Shown here: positions 12,085 to 61,809 of the stretch, in pieces
Position numbering within the stretch: the first letter of the stretch is position 1
Layout: the number at the start of each line of letters is the position of its first letter
Source of the DNA: Acestrorhynchus altus
Taxonomy: Eukaryota; Chordata; Actinopteri; Characiformes; Acestrorhynchidae
Direction: 5' to 3'
DNA: 64,000 nt
NCBI GenBank assembly: GCA_034509495.1
Contig: CM067521.1
Location: 16,961,704-17,025,703 of the forward strand
The notes under the pieces: generated by a model
Seen by the model: only the letters and a program-made list of their open reading frames with translations
Database searches by the model: none
Told to the model about the DNA's origin: nothing
Made by a program: the position numbers and the translations under genes

Positions 12085-14529
12085 CAGTGATTTTTGGAGC
12101 TTTTTTGGGTCTGATATTTTCACTCTTGCTGGAGGGTTTGAAACCAGGGACCGGACTGAAATGTCTGAAGAGTGTCTACGTCAGCCTGCTGTATTGATGT
12201 ATTAACCTACAGACCATACCTGTGTTTAAGGGCTATAATAAAATATAAATATAAATATTGGCTGCTGGCTTTATTTTTGTAAAATGGAAGGGGAGTGCTA
12301 TAGTACGGTGCACAAATGTCTTTTGCCCCTTATAGGGGGGGGGGGGTCGGGAGCATGACGTGTTCCACTCATCCTGCAGGAGATAATCCAGCAGGTATAA
12401 TGGGCAGGTCTATTCCACAGAACTAGCAAAGCTTCAATAGGAAAAAGGGGAAAAGGCACTTCCGTGCTATTTCTAGCCTGACCTTTCTGACCTCAGCTGG
12501 AGCAGATGTATAGATGTTCATTAATGTGTTTCACTCTCTATGGATTGCAAAGCAGGCTGGGATTATTGTATAGGCCACTGTGCCAGTCTCTGATTCGGCC
12601 TTGCAGTAAGTGAATGTATGTGGATCTACATGAGATGCACTTTAATCTGACCATTTGGTGTTTACAGGAAATGGAAACAACATATGGGAGCCTCCATGGT
12701 TTGTCCTCTGCAGAGCTCTACCCAAAGCCAGCTGAGCAGAATGAGCTTGTTTCTTACAGTTTTACTGCAGAACAATGAGAGGAAAGCTTTGAAATGGGGA
12801 TGAGGTTCCTCATCTGGAGCAAGATATCTGCACATTAATGTTCATCATCATGCTTGACAATTGAACGAAACCTTTTCATTAGTTTTGTGTCCGAATGAGT
12901 GAAAAGACGGTCCAGTGTAGTTGCACTATCAACATTTTAACCAACCACTTTAACACTCCTAGTGTCTTTTTTGTCCATGAACTGCTGTTTTGAAGCTGGG
13001 TAGGATGGTATGGTATATCACACTTTTTGTTTAGCTTTTTCTTCATTACAGGGATTAATATTAGTTTATGACTCTTGTGACAAGAGCATGTGTGAATTTC
13101 ATCATGTATATAATGATGGATTTGAGGACTATAGAGTTTGCTTAACCACAGTATATGAAAGGGGATGTGGGCAAAACCTTCTCGGTGTATATTAAACTGA
13201 TTTTGACAACTAACGAATGAATTGACTTTTTAAAACTGAAACCTATTAGAAACTATAAGTCTGTCCTTGGAGATTGAAAGTGGCCTATTTTACTACAAAC
13301 ACACACACCCACATGTATATCAAATTAAATGTAAAGTTAAAAAATGAGTAAGTAAACTGAGCATAACTGTCTGTTTTGAACACATCTCTCAGAATGTATG
13401 AAACACTGCACTGAAAGTTTTAGTTACTTTGTAAACATTAATGCACAAGTGTTTAGCAAAGGTCTCCTTTGGATTTCACCAAATACGGTGTCCAGATGAC
13501 TGAAAATGACAGCGTCACTTCAATTCATCAATACATTTATTCACAGCGTCAGTACATTTATGTGTATTTTAAGTTGTTGTATTATTATTATATATTTATA
13601 TAATATTATTATATAATTATATATAATTATTATATTTTTGTATAATTAGTAAATATGTCCTCAGTGAGTTTTCTTTTATTAAAGGCTTGTGGGGGAAAAT
13701 GAGCTTTGTTTTCATTGGCCACGGCTCACAGGAACCACATAGTATCACCCAGCTTAGGCCAGCCTCACATTGTTTTAACACTGTAACAAGAACGTTGTAG
13801 CTATAGGTTTGTATATGTTGGAGAATGTTGCTGTCTTCTCAGTTCATTGAAAGATGATGAGATGACCTGGTTAGCTAGGCTTTGGCTTTGAGCCAGTGGG
13901 TTCTCTCACAGGCCTCCTTCTGCCTCCAAAAGTTGCTTTCCATGGCTGGGCTTCTCTGAATTTTTTATTTTTTTCCAACTGCTAGCTATCCTTCACTGAC
14001 GAAGGTGTGTTCCACGTGGGTGTCCTAAGGTTAGCTTGTAACCCAGCATCCAATAGCTTCCCCAGCTTTTATCTTCCTGGCTCACCACATTTGAGAAACC
14101 CTTCTGCTGTATGTTTCTATAGACCGAACTCTGTAGGCTGGTTCTTTGTTCAGCAGTATTTGGCTTCACACATACAACGGAATGTCTTCTTGGTAACAGT
14201 TTAAACCTCACCTAAATGCCAGCCCTGTTATGATTTTTTTTTGGAGCTAACCTGTCCAAACTTTGGTCATAAAGAACTTCAGCTTCAGATGGCACTTTCT
14301 CCTATTGTTGGACTCACCACAATGATTTCTGCCACTCTTCTGTCTGAATGACACGCCTGCACTTAGCACGCCTACATTTTGAAAAATTGTCAGACATTTT
14401 GCAGGGCTTTAGAACATGACTTCCATCACTGAAGCATATAATTAATGGCAGTTTAGTCAGACACTTCTTCAGAGAGTTACTGTTTCTTCTGTCCTCATGT
14501 TTTCTCGTTCATCTGAAAGGTTACCCCCC

Positions 14530-14531
<2 letters not shown>

Positions 14532-14572
<41 letters not shown>

Positions 14573-14603
14573 CACACACAGACACACACACACATACACA
14601 TAC
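14532..14603. repeat. Imperfect CA repeat
   Basis: CA run with AAAC, CCAC, CAGA and CATA interruptions. Confidence 0.93.
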
Positions 14604-16197
14604 ATAGATACTTAAACAGATATCTCCAGAAACATGCCCTGAGGATCAGAATCCCTCCAGTCCTGCCTTAGATGTGATCGTCCATTTGTAATTATTCTGT
14701 TTCTGCCTTTCTCTTGATTGAACTCGTGCACTGGCAACAGTCATTTCTGCTCAGATGGGCCCTCATTTATATCCAAGGACATGGAGTGTGGATTTGGGCC
14801 TCATTGCTTTTATCGTTGTATTGGACTTTGTTCATCCTTAGAAGTTGAGTTATTACTTTTGTTGAAAGACGATGCAAATGCATTTACATAACTAAATACG
14901 CAGTGAGTTACACAATAAATTACATTTACATGCAGTTACATTTTTGATCATTATTAACACTTTACATACAACAATATATTTTCATCAAATTCAGATCATC
15001 ATAAGACATCTGCTCTTCTACAGTGATGAATGGTGTACCTGTCTAAGTGTAACATGACTGCCGTCAACACAAATGATGCTTTATTGAGAAGCCAAGAGAC
15101 ACAAGTGTGACGCATGTGAACTGAAGTGGTAGAATAATTTTAGAGGATTTTACACAAATTTGACTCAGGTTACACGGTGTTACCTGGTTCTTAATAGAGG
15201 TCTTCTGCAGTTCTTCCAAGGTTTTATAGTGTGGTAACAGTGTTGGCATCTACTAGGCAACCTCATGACTTAGCAGGCTGGTGGAATTGGCCTAGACTAC
15301 AGTGGAGAGACAATGAAGTAAGTGTGAGGAAGGTGTGAGGTGTGGAATCCACACATTCAACATACCTTCCGTGAATAAGCTGACTGAAAAAATATAAATG
15401 ACAGCAATTTCCAAGAATTAGTATTAACACTTGAGTTAATAATGCAAACCTAGAATAGAACTTTATTGATCCCTTGGGAGGGTTCCTTCAGGGAAGGTCT
15501 TAAATTGACCTTTCATCTTCTAAACATTTGCTATGTTTCTCAGTCAAATACTTTAGAGACTCTAAAGGTTTGCACACACAGCTTTGGTAGAGTTTGGTGT
15601 CTCCCAGTCTCTGCTTTGTGCATTCACCCACATGGAAATTGTGTATAGTTTTCCCATCATTGGAGTATTTATTAACTGACTGCTGCTTCACAAGTGATGG
15701 AGGCTCCTGATGGAATGTGTGCTGAAAGCAGTCCTTAATTGACAGCAGGGAAAGTGAGTGTTGAGCTTTGTGATGACAGCGCACTGAGCAGAGCTCTTAT
15801 AACTTGGGGAATACAGCTCGTGGAGGGGTATACTGTACGTCTTATCCAGTATCCAGTTTTAACTCTAATGTACCACGCAGAATGCTGAATATGCCTGTTG
15901 GTAAATGTTTTGGGGATGAACCAAATGGGCCTAGAATTGAAAACACTTCATAAAAACAAACTAAACCTAAAATGACTGTATATCTCAAAAGACTTTTGAA
16001 TTTTTAGGCTGATACAAATGGCTCATATTTTTAATGTATCTTGTATTTTTTAATCCTTATAAAGTGTGTAAGTTTGTGCACCAAAAACAGACAGGATTTC
16101 TATAACATGACCATGTTCCAGCCTCCCTTAGAATCATGTGCAACTATCTGTAATTTATCTGTATGTATTTTTTGATTTGTATATTATTTATAATGTT

Positions 16198-16357
16198 GCA
16201 GGTACTATATATACTATATTATGTATTTCTTGTACTGAGTGTCCTTTGCTGCTGTAACATTGTAAATTTCCCCCACTGTAGGACTAATCTTATCTTATCT
16301 TATCTTATCTTATCTTATCTTATCTTATCTTATCTTATCTTATCTTATCTTATCTTA
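16198..16357 (+). mobile_element. Retroposon 3' end with (TTATC)n tail, copy 1
   Basis: TTTCTTGTACTGAGTGTCCT, GCTGCTGTAACATTGTAAAT and TTCCCCCACTGTAGGACTAA lead into a tail of about fourteen TTATC units (16287-16357). The complement of nearly the same sequence occurs at 19454-19570. The tail type is common in fish retroposons; the clade is not assigned. Confidence 0.6.
16287..16357. repeat. (TTATC)n pentanucleotide array
   Basis: Perfect 5-nt tandem, about 14 copies; tail of the preceding retroposon fragment. Confidence 0.97.
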
Positions 16358-16959
16358 CTGTACAAGGTTTTAGGCAATTGAACACATTTAAAATATTTCT
16401 GTCAGCAATAAGAGAATATTTACAGTATATGACACTAGAACTGATGCATGTTATCATCAATAAATTAAAAAGGAGCAAAAACAGTTCAACGTATTCAGCA
16501 GCTCACCTTTTTAATGCTATTAAGGACTGACTTACAAGAAGCAGGTGGTAGATTATCAATAAGCAATACTAGTTTCTAGTATTATTTTAGTATAGAAATT
16601 TTAATGAACACAGTGATGGAAAAACTGCTGTTTTGTATGAATGTTGTTTGTAATTGTTCTAATATTAGTGCTTTGCTGAGTAAATAAACTTTAATTATAA
16701 TTTTTACCAGTGCCTAAAACCTAAAATGCACAATATGCTATATGTAAATGACCCTCACTGATTTTGTGTTCTAATCCTTACTTTAACCAGAATGGGATTC
16801 AACTGGTATAGGATGAATATGCCTGTTTATGTTTTTGTTTTTATGACATCACAAAAACATTAGTTCCTTTTGCAACTTAATTCACATATGTGGACTATGT
16901 GGTGTGAAAATGTAATATGTACATACTGTGAAACGTGAACTTAAAGTAAGAATAACTGG

Positions 16960-17112
16960 GGGCACACACTAGGTGGCAGTGAGCACACATGCCCGGAGTG
17001 GTGGGCAGACCTATTCACGGGCACCCAGGGGCACTTGCTCAAGGGCACTTCAGTCACTCCAGTCACAAGACTGGTTCCCCAACCACCAGACCCCTGCTGC
17101 TCAGATGCAGAA
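16960..17112. repeat. Teleost interspersed repeat (CCCGGAGxGGTGGGCA type)
   Basis: GCCCGGAGTGGTGGGCAGAC, TGCTCAAGGGCACTTCAGTC and GGTTCCCCAACCACCAGAC match a repeat recalled as very common in fish genomes. Class not resolved; no coding capacity. Confidence 0.5.
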
Positions 17113-17132
17113 GTAAGTTATGAAAATTTTAT

Positions 17133-17133
<1 letters not shown>

Positions 17134-17161
<28 letters not shown>
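17134..17161. repeat. poly(T), 28 nt
   Basis: Homopolymer run; could be the poly(A) tail of a minus-strand retroposon, but no body was recognised. Confidence 0.95.
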
Positions 17162-17166
<5 letters not shown>

Positions 17167-18082
17167 TTAAATTAATTTTTTTTTGTGTGTGCCCTCTTTA
17201 GCATCAGCAGCAATAATGGTAGGTTCATAGGTTTCTGTAATGAAAATGTAAATTTTTTTATTCTCTTGCTGTTCCCTGTTCTGTTTTTAAAGACCTGATT
17301 TCTCCTGCTCACCAAAATATTTGATATATTGATTCATTTGATACATGATTTCCGTCTTCAGATCAAGAGCCTGGATCAAGTGATCAAATACTGTGATTGC
17401 TGCAGTATATCTTTATTCCTGAAGTCACTGTGTATTACGCAGTCAAATCAAAAAATCCTTTAAAAATGGATGGAGCTGTGTGGCCGAGATTTGATCAGCT
17501 GCATTAGCCTGAACTGAAACCAATATTTGCCTGTTAAATTAGAGGACCAGATCATAGTCCTCTCTTTTTGAGCTGCATGAGACTGCAGAGCCATTTCCTG
17601 TTGGTCTTGATGCTTTTTTAGCTCTGCTGATCTTGGGCGTGAGGTCTTTGACCTCTAGTCTCACGATAAGAGCACAAGTTGGATAGCAGAAAAGATCTTA
17701 GCTCTGTATGCTAGCGTGAAAGGCACACACAGCAGGGGAGACTCTGCCAGCTGATGCATTAATGTGCCAGTTGGGAGCACTGCAGAGGATCAGACAGGAT
17801 GCCAGCAGGCTTGCTCACACGCACACATGCACATAAAGCAGAGAGGCCTCAAAACAACAGTGATGGATCCAAAGAGATGAAGAGAAAGAAGGCACAAATG
17901 GCTATGAAAGACAAAGACACCTCATGGTTTAAATTGAACCCTCAACATGGTGGCTAAAGAAGTCCTCCTTGAGTTTTTCACTGTCTGCTATAGCTTGGTT
18001 TTTGTTATTATCCCGTATTTTCTTTAATGCTCTGCCTAAACACTAAATCCATGTACATAGTAGAGGGTAAAAATACACTACA

Positions 18083-18250
18083 GTGGTGCTTGAAATTTCA
18101 CGAACCCTTTCGAATTTTCCATATTTCTGCCTACATTTGACGTAGAAGTTCTAAAATTAGTAGAAGTACTGAATCAAACAGAGGAAACAAAAATATTACT
18201 CTTGGCCATTTATTTATTGAGGAAAAGGTCCAAAATGACATACAATGAAT
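18083..18250 (+). mobile_element. Tc1-like terminal region (GTGGTGCTTGAAA family)
   Basis: CAGTGGTGCTTGAAATTTCA, CGAACCCTTTCGAATTTTCC and TTCTGCCTACATTTGACG match the terminus of a fish Tc1-type element as remembered (GTGGTGCTTGAAAGTTTGTG), followed by TTGGCCATTTATTTATTGAG. Only one end is visible; a second element end starts right after it. Confidence 0.55.
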
Positions 18251-18252
18251 AT

Positions 18253-18562
18253 AGTTTTTCACTTTTTGCACATTTTATGTTGCAGCCTTATTTCAAAATT
18301 GATTCAATATTTTTTTCCCTCGAAATTCTAAACACAAAACCCCACAATGACTAAATGAGAAAAGTTTATTTGACATCTTTGTAAATTTGTCAAAATAAAA
18401 GAAAACTATATTTTGAATAAAAAAAAACAAAAAAACCCCAATAAAACTCAAAAATATAACGTGCACATAAGTACTCACAGCCTTTGTTCAAAACTTCGGT
18501 GGAGCACTTTTGGCAGCAATTACAGCTTCAAGTCTTTCTGAATATGATGCTACAAGTCTGGA
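18253..18562 (-). mobile_element. Tc1-like element 3' end, inverted partner 1
   Basis: The terminal sequence TTTTGCACATTTTATGTTGC is followed on the minus strand by the end of a transposase: RLVASYSERLEAVIAAKSAP, stopping shortly after. This C-terminus (YSxRLEAVIAAKGGSTKY in active copies as remembered) identifies it. Only the last 25 or so codons and the untranslated end are present. Confidence 0.6.
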
Positions 18563-18738
18563 GTTTAACCCAGCTGTGTGTAAGTGGCGGAAGCAAAGAT
18601 GAATGTCAGTGTGTGCTCTCAATATTGAAATGGTAAACATTTGTGGATTCCCTGATGGCACAGTGCATGCAGAAATATTGACATGTGTCATGCGCATATA
18701 CATATATATTTACCAAAGTGCGAGTCTCTACACTCACA

Positions 18739-18776
18739 AACACACTCACACACACGCGCGCACACACACACACACC
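18739..18776. repeat. CA/CG repeat
   Basis: CACACAC with an embedded CGCGCG; alternating purine-pyrimidine tract. Confidence 0.9.
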
Positions 18777-19453
18777 CTTGATGGATCCTCTGCGGCTTTC
18801 CCTCAGGGCTGGCTCACTCAGAACTGTCACCCTGAGTTGTTTCCGTTGCGAGGAGCACAAGGGGCCACCCAGTACAGCATGTCAGAACAGACAGCTAAAC
18901 ACACATATCTGTCTCCTGAGCATCCTCTGGGCTAAATGTGTGCCTTAACAAGACAGGCAAGCCTGACAGATGCTGTGTAGCTAGAATGCTGAGTTTGACT
19001 TTTACTGTGGATGTGCTGCTATATTTTATCATATAGAAGGTGGCATCCATCAACACTGGATGTGGTTTGATGTTTGTATCTGGGTGGAAACCGTCAAATG
19101 CAGTATGATATGGAGCAGGGCTTCTGTAGAAGATGAGAAGTATAGTGTGGATGCTGACGAGTAACTGCAAATGAAAATTGATCCACTTGCTTTTCATAGA
19201 CCACTACAACCATCCAGAATGGCAGACTTCATAGCTTTTATTATGGGTCTACAGCATAATATAAGGCCAGATTAATCAATAACGTTCTACAGGTGGCTGT
19301 TTTCCTTATAGATGTTCAGAAACAGAAGTGAAGTTTATTGGTAAGTGTACACTGACTTGCACCTAAGTAAGTTGAAGCAAACTTATTTTGGTTGCTTTAA
19401 ACAAGATCTTTATATGGTCCACAGATGGGTTGAAGCAAAAATCTGGGGTCTCT

Positions 19454-19570
19454 AAGATAAGATAAGATAAGATCATCTTTAATTAGTCCTACGGTGGGGA
19501 AATTCATATTGCTACAGCAGTAAAGGGATAATAAGGCACTCAGTACAAGAAAGTATAAAAAGTATAGTAT
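19454..19570 (-). mobile_element. Retroposon 3' end with (TTATC)n tail, copy 2, inverted
   Basis: On the minus strand it reads TTTCTTGTACTGAGTGCCTT and AATTTCCCCACCGTAGGACT and ends in TTATC units, closely matching the + strand copy at 16.2-16.36 kb. The copy sits about 3.1 kb from its inverted partner. Confidence 0.6.
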
Positions 19571-19612
19571 AGGATAGTATAGTATAGGATAGTATAGTAT
19601 AGGATAGTATAG
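19561..19612. repeat. 15-nt tandem repeat (AGTATAGTATAGGAT)
   Basis: About 3.4 copies of the 15-mer next to the inverted retroposon tail. Likely slippage of a TATAG motif. Confidence 0.92.
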
Positions 19613-19734
19613 ATGCTACATCTGAAAAGTATTCACAAATTCACAGTACTCACCCTTTTTGCATTTTGTTATGTTACAGCTTTATTGTAACCTGGTATTT
19701 TTGATATCAAATGGATGTGCACTGATGCTTTCCA

Positions 19735-20045
19735 ATTGGTGGACCTTGAGAGGTTCTGCAAAGAAGAATGAGACTTGAGGCTGTAATTGCTGCCAGAGGT
19801 GCTTCAACAAAGTATTGAGCGAAGACTGTGAATATGTTCTTATACTTATTTGCACATTATATTTTTGTGGTTTCTTTTTTTTATACATTTGCAAAGATTT
19901 CAAAGACACTTTCCTCGCTTTTTCATTGGGGGTTACTGTGTGTAGAATTTTGATGGAAAAATGAATTGTTTCCATAGGGCTGCAGCGTAACACAATGTGC
20001 AAAAATTGGAAGTGCCGTGAATTCTTTCTGGATGCACTATACAGA
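19735..20045 (+). mobile_element. Tc1-like element 3' end, inverted partner 2
   Basis: CTTGAGGCTGTAATTGCTGC and AGGTGCTTCAACAAAGTATT give the same transposase C-terminal region as the 18.5 kb copy, here on the + strand. The terminus follows: TGTAGAATTTTGATGGAAAA, AACACAATGTGCAAAAATTG and TTCTTTCTGGATGCACTATA. Another Tc1-like terminus, resembling AAAGTATTCACA...TTTTGCATTTTGTTATG, precedes it at 19625-19700. Confidence 0.6.
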
Positions 20046-20154
20046 TTAGTATCGACATTATTAGCATTGTAAATAATAAACAAATAAAACAAACAAAAAT
20101 ACACTTTGACAACAACTGTGGCTACACCATTGGGTCATTACATTTCCAAAACAT

Positions 20155-20300
20155 CAAGCGGGTCTTGTGGGATGTGTTTGGTCAGTACCTACCAAAACAG
20201 GGTCATGGATGCTTGGGAAGGTCCAACTTAAAGGATCTGTTGTTAACTTTTGGTGCCAGATATCACAGGACACCTTCAGAGGTGGAGCTCATGTCTCTGT
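20155..20300 (+). mobile_element. Teleost DNA-transposon fragment, copy 1
   Basis: GCGGGTCTTGTGGGATGTGT, CCAAAACAGGGTCATGGATG, CTTAAAGGATCTGTTGTTAA and ACAGGACACCTTCAGAGGT match a frequent fish repeat recalled from other genomes. The same family occurs inverted at 22.53-22.69 kb. Confidence 0.5.
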
Positions 20301-22530
20301 TCTTGTGGCATATTTGGGCTTTGCTCCAAACTCTTCCCTTGACTGACCTCAGTGGAACCACTCGAAAGTACTTTACTTTTGGTTTGAAGACATTCTTAAC
20401 TGCTGAATTAGCTCTGATCCAAAATTGTATTTCTGCTTTATTACAAGTAATAAAAGTTTCATTTCTTCTTCGTCAGGCTCACACAGCTGTCATCTACATC
20501 TACATTTCATTTCATTTTTTTTGCTACTGAATATTAAAACAGACTGGTTTCAAATAGTCTTGTCGTCTAACCTCAGCCTAACGTCTCCTTCTCTTCTGCA
20601 TATCCTTGCGTGTTTGTAAGTAAAGTTAATGTGACTCACTAAGTTTTGTAACTAGTCTGTCTTTCGTTTTCTCACAGCCAGCTCCTGGAATAGATACATT
20701 CATCTTGCCAACTTTGTTCTCTTTCATTTCTAGCCTGCTAGCCAAGAGGGTGCATAAAATTGTGAAATTCAGGACCATCTGTTCAAATCTGTGTACAATA
20801 GGAGTTTAGCTGTTTTAAGAGTGTGGAAACACAGAACCCCCCCCATACAAATATAGCCCTGTCCTTGGTGATGTTTTTAAACACCAATTATGAGACGGGT
20901 ATCTTTTCTCTAGCAGAAGTCATCTGCCCCTTTTTTTCTTAAAGCAGCTGCAGGATTTTAGTGCTAATTAGATGGAATATGTGAATGGGAAATGTCTTAG
21001 CATTTATGGCTAGGCCAAATGAGGACTTGTTTTTAAATTCAGATAAACCTCTTAAATCAATGCATAATTGCCTCTTGGCCCCAGATAAACTTTAAATTAT
21101 GGTTTCATGCAGTGTTTTTAGTAGAATCATAATCTATTATAATTGCACTCATTTTTGTTTTGTAATTTGTGCTGAAAAAAAAAAAACAGTGAAAACCTTT
21201 GCCTTTTGACATATTTAGATATGTTGACATTTGTTCTCTATTTGAACAATATTACGAGATGCAGGTAACAAAACTAAACACATAAAACTGGCTCCCCATC
21301 AGCTGTAGATGATTAGCACGGCAGGAGGAGCCTGTATTTATGTAAACCTCAGATATTTAGTGTAGTTTGGTCTTGGGATCACTGGCCATATACAAAGTGC
21401 TTTCTCTCTTTTTATACGTTATATGATATAATCCATTTTTATGGCTCATATCATTCGTTCATCATATTTTACCCAGTCTCTCTCTCAATTTGGTAATGCC
21501 AATTAATCCACCATCTTACTAGGACTGCTGCCATCAGCAATGCTCCCGGCACTGTCCATGCCTCCTCTGATACATTTGAAGTCAGCCACTGCCATTTGAA
21601 CTGCCACCAGTGCAGCATCATTGTGTCAGTGCCTTAGTTTGTGGAGCCACTCTGAGCCTCTGATGGATTTAAAAAGATCTCACAACAACTAGAAATCAGT
21701 TGCTCCACTGTCTGCTTAATCTTTTACAAGTGAAACAGCATGGTTTGTCAGGCTGTCCTGGTAGGTTCCGACCCCTAAGATGGGTAAAAATGTCTCCAAC
21801 AATCCTAGAATGTCATCATGGGACATACAGTAAGCTCCTGCCACAGCTTCTACCTTCAGAAAGAGACCAAACGAGGTTGACATCTCTTGGTTTTTATGTG
21901 TTTAGTTATATCACCTCCATCTCCCAGTATTGTTAGAATGAGTCAAACATCTGCATGTTTAAATATGTTAAAATAGGTGTAGCTCTGGCTCACATTACAA
22001 TACATGTTTTCTGTGCATGCATGATCTTCTGTTAGGTGGTATGCTTAGGTGCATGTGGCGCTGAGAATGAATTCAATTTGGGTACAAAAATCCAGGCAGT
22101 TTTTGTGCAGGCGAAGAACTAGTTATAAATCTACAGGGAAACAAGCTGAAATGCCTGTGCCCAGTGCCCAGGCCTTTAACAAGCATTTTAGGAAGACACA
22201 TCAAATAGACAACTTTCCTAAAATATGTATAACATGCTGAAAGAGAATTCGTAAGGCCCTTCTGAATGTCTTATTCTCTGTGTTTGGACAGTGAAGCCAA
22301 ACTGGGCCAAACGCAGCCCATCATGCTAAAGATGGATTGCACGCTCCTTTTTGCTGCTCCCCACTGATGTCCTGAAATTTGAGTCCCTAAGTGTAAGTCC
22401 CCAGAGAAACAGCAGAAAAAGTCTCCTACTTCCACGGCCAGAAGGTTTTTTTTTTCCTTGTCATCTGTCATTAATCTAGTCTGGGAAGATCTACAAGGAC
22501 ATATAAAACAGCTGAAGATAATGACATATT

Positions 22531-22695
22531 ATTTCACATTAAAACCACCCACCTAACGTTGTGTAGATCCCTATCGTGCTGCCAAAACAGCTCTGACTCT
22601 TTGAGGCACGGACTCTGAAGACTCACATAACCTCTGAAGATGATCTGTGGTATCTTGCACCAATATTTTAGCAGAAGATCCTTTAGGTTGTGAGC
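22531..22695 (-). mobile_element. Teleost DNA-transposon fragment, copy 2, inverted
   Basis: On the minus strand: ACCTAAAGGATCTTCTGCTA, AAATATTGGTGCAAGATACC, ACAGATCATCTTCAGAGG, then GTTTTGGCAGCACGATAGGG and ACGTTAGGTGGGTGGTTTTA. It corresponds to the 20.2 kb copy and extends to the element terminus. Confidence 0.55.
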
Positions 22696-24003
22696 CGGGA
22701 CATTTATTAGCATCAATGAGTCGTGGGCTCACAGTTCACTCAGACCATCAACACGAGTGCTAAGCATTTAATAGGAAAAGCAAATGTTAATGGAATCAAC
22801 AAACTGCCACCAGAGCTAAACCAACCTTTCAGGCAGCTGAAGGATATGTCTTACCAACAAGTTTTGAGGATGATGAAAGATTGTACAGGCACAAGTGATG
22901 TTGCCAAAGCTCCACTAGTCTCCAAGTCTTCAGTCCATACGGTGCATTGCCTTGTCACCATTATTTATTGTTGTCGTGGGGAACATGTGCAATGAATTCT
23001 GGCCAAAACAGTTGTGACGTTGAGAAATCAACTTGCAAGACTGCTCAAACTCTGAGACAAGCAACCAAAATTGTCTGACTGCTCACTTGCAGCTTGTTTG
23101 TGCACGATCACCAATTGTTTCCCTTCTTGCACTGCATCTGGCCCGTCCTGAAATTCAGTTGGGCTAAAATCAACCAATGCTTGCCTAGCTCGAGTATTGC
23201 ATTGCAATTCTGTCTAAATACGTAATCAACAGCAGAAGTTTAATTTTATTTTAATTTTAACTTTTATTTTTCTTTGAGAGACAGCCAAAGTCCTGAACAG
23301 ATCCAGAGATGCCCTGGTGGTAACCCATCCTGAAAGCTTATTATACACACAGTATGCCTAGAAAACCTCATTTCAGCCCAAGTTGATAAGGATATAATCT
23401 TTATATATTCTTATGTTTAGTATGTTTGCTCCACCAACCTTTCTATCAAAAGATTTTTTAGGCCGCGTTATTGGGAAGCTTATCACAGGCTTGACCCACA
23501 AACAAAATGCATATGAATATCTGGCTGGAATGATTAGCCTGTACCTGACAGAATCAGGAATTTGTTTTCTAGCCTCAGAGACTGGGGATGGAAGCAGAGG
23601 CCACGATATACTTGTGTATTTTCCGCTCTGCTGTCACTGTTATAGCATGTCAGAGGACTGATTTTGCCAATTTGGACGCTCTGCTGGTTCTCCTGGACGT
23701 TTCCAGCCAATGTGAAATTGCTCTATGTAACAGTTTGATCCTTGAGACAGTTCAAACGCTGTGGAAAGCAAATCACTGCCATGTCTTCCAGAATGACATC
23801 AGATTTTTTTCTCTTTTCTCCTTTTTGCCTAGTCTGTACAGAAATGTACAGTGCAGCTGAGCTGTCTCACAATGGCTTTGTCACGATATGGGTGCAAATC
23901 TTTGTGTTTGTGTTGTATAACAGATAACATTTGTGTCATCATTCGAACTTGTCTCCACTAGTTACAGCATTGTTTTTCCTGTGTTCCCTTCCCTCCCCAA
24001 CAG

Positions 24004-61809
<37,806 letters not shown>

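Larger units (their letters stand above)
1..24003 (+). other. Upstream intronic DNA, no supported coding exon
   Basis: No exon encoding the preceding DOCK3 segments (SH3 domain, or the region before KHKVDLF) was recognised here. The stretch is inferred to be a long dock3 intron, possibly with noncoding promoter sequence. It holds the repeats and elements listed separately. ORFs of 60-174 codons are scattered through it without recognisable domains or splice support. It could hide a gene with very short exons that reading by eye misses. Confidence 0.6.

Noticed and set aside
16287..16357. Regularly spaced repeats considered as a CRISPR-like array
   Set aside because: A simple 5-nt tandem without spacers, in eukaryotic DNA.
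19682..20104. 140-codon minus-strand ORF
   Set aside because: Lies antisense across a Tc1-like element end.
22723..22995. 90-codon ORF with a helix-turn-helix-like SKSSVHTV segment
   Set aside because: Adjacent to a transposon fragment and could be transposase-derived, but too little is recognisable to call.
1..24003. Search for tRNA, snRNA or microRNA genes
   Set aside because: No cloverleaf with intact A and B boxes and no convincing hairpin was seen by eye; only a degenerate SINE-like B box at 1.6 kb.
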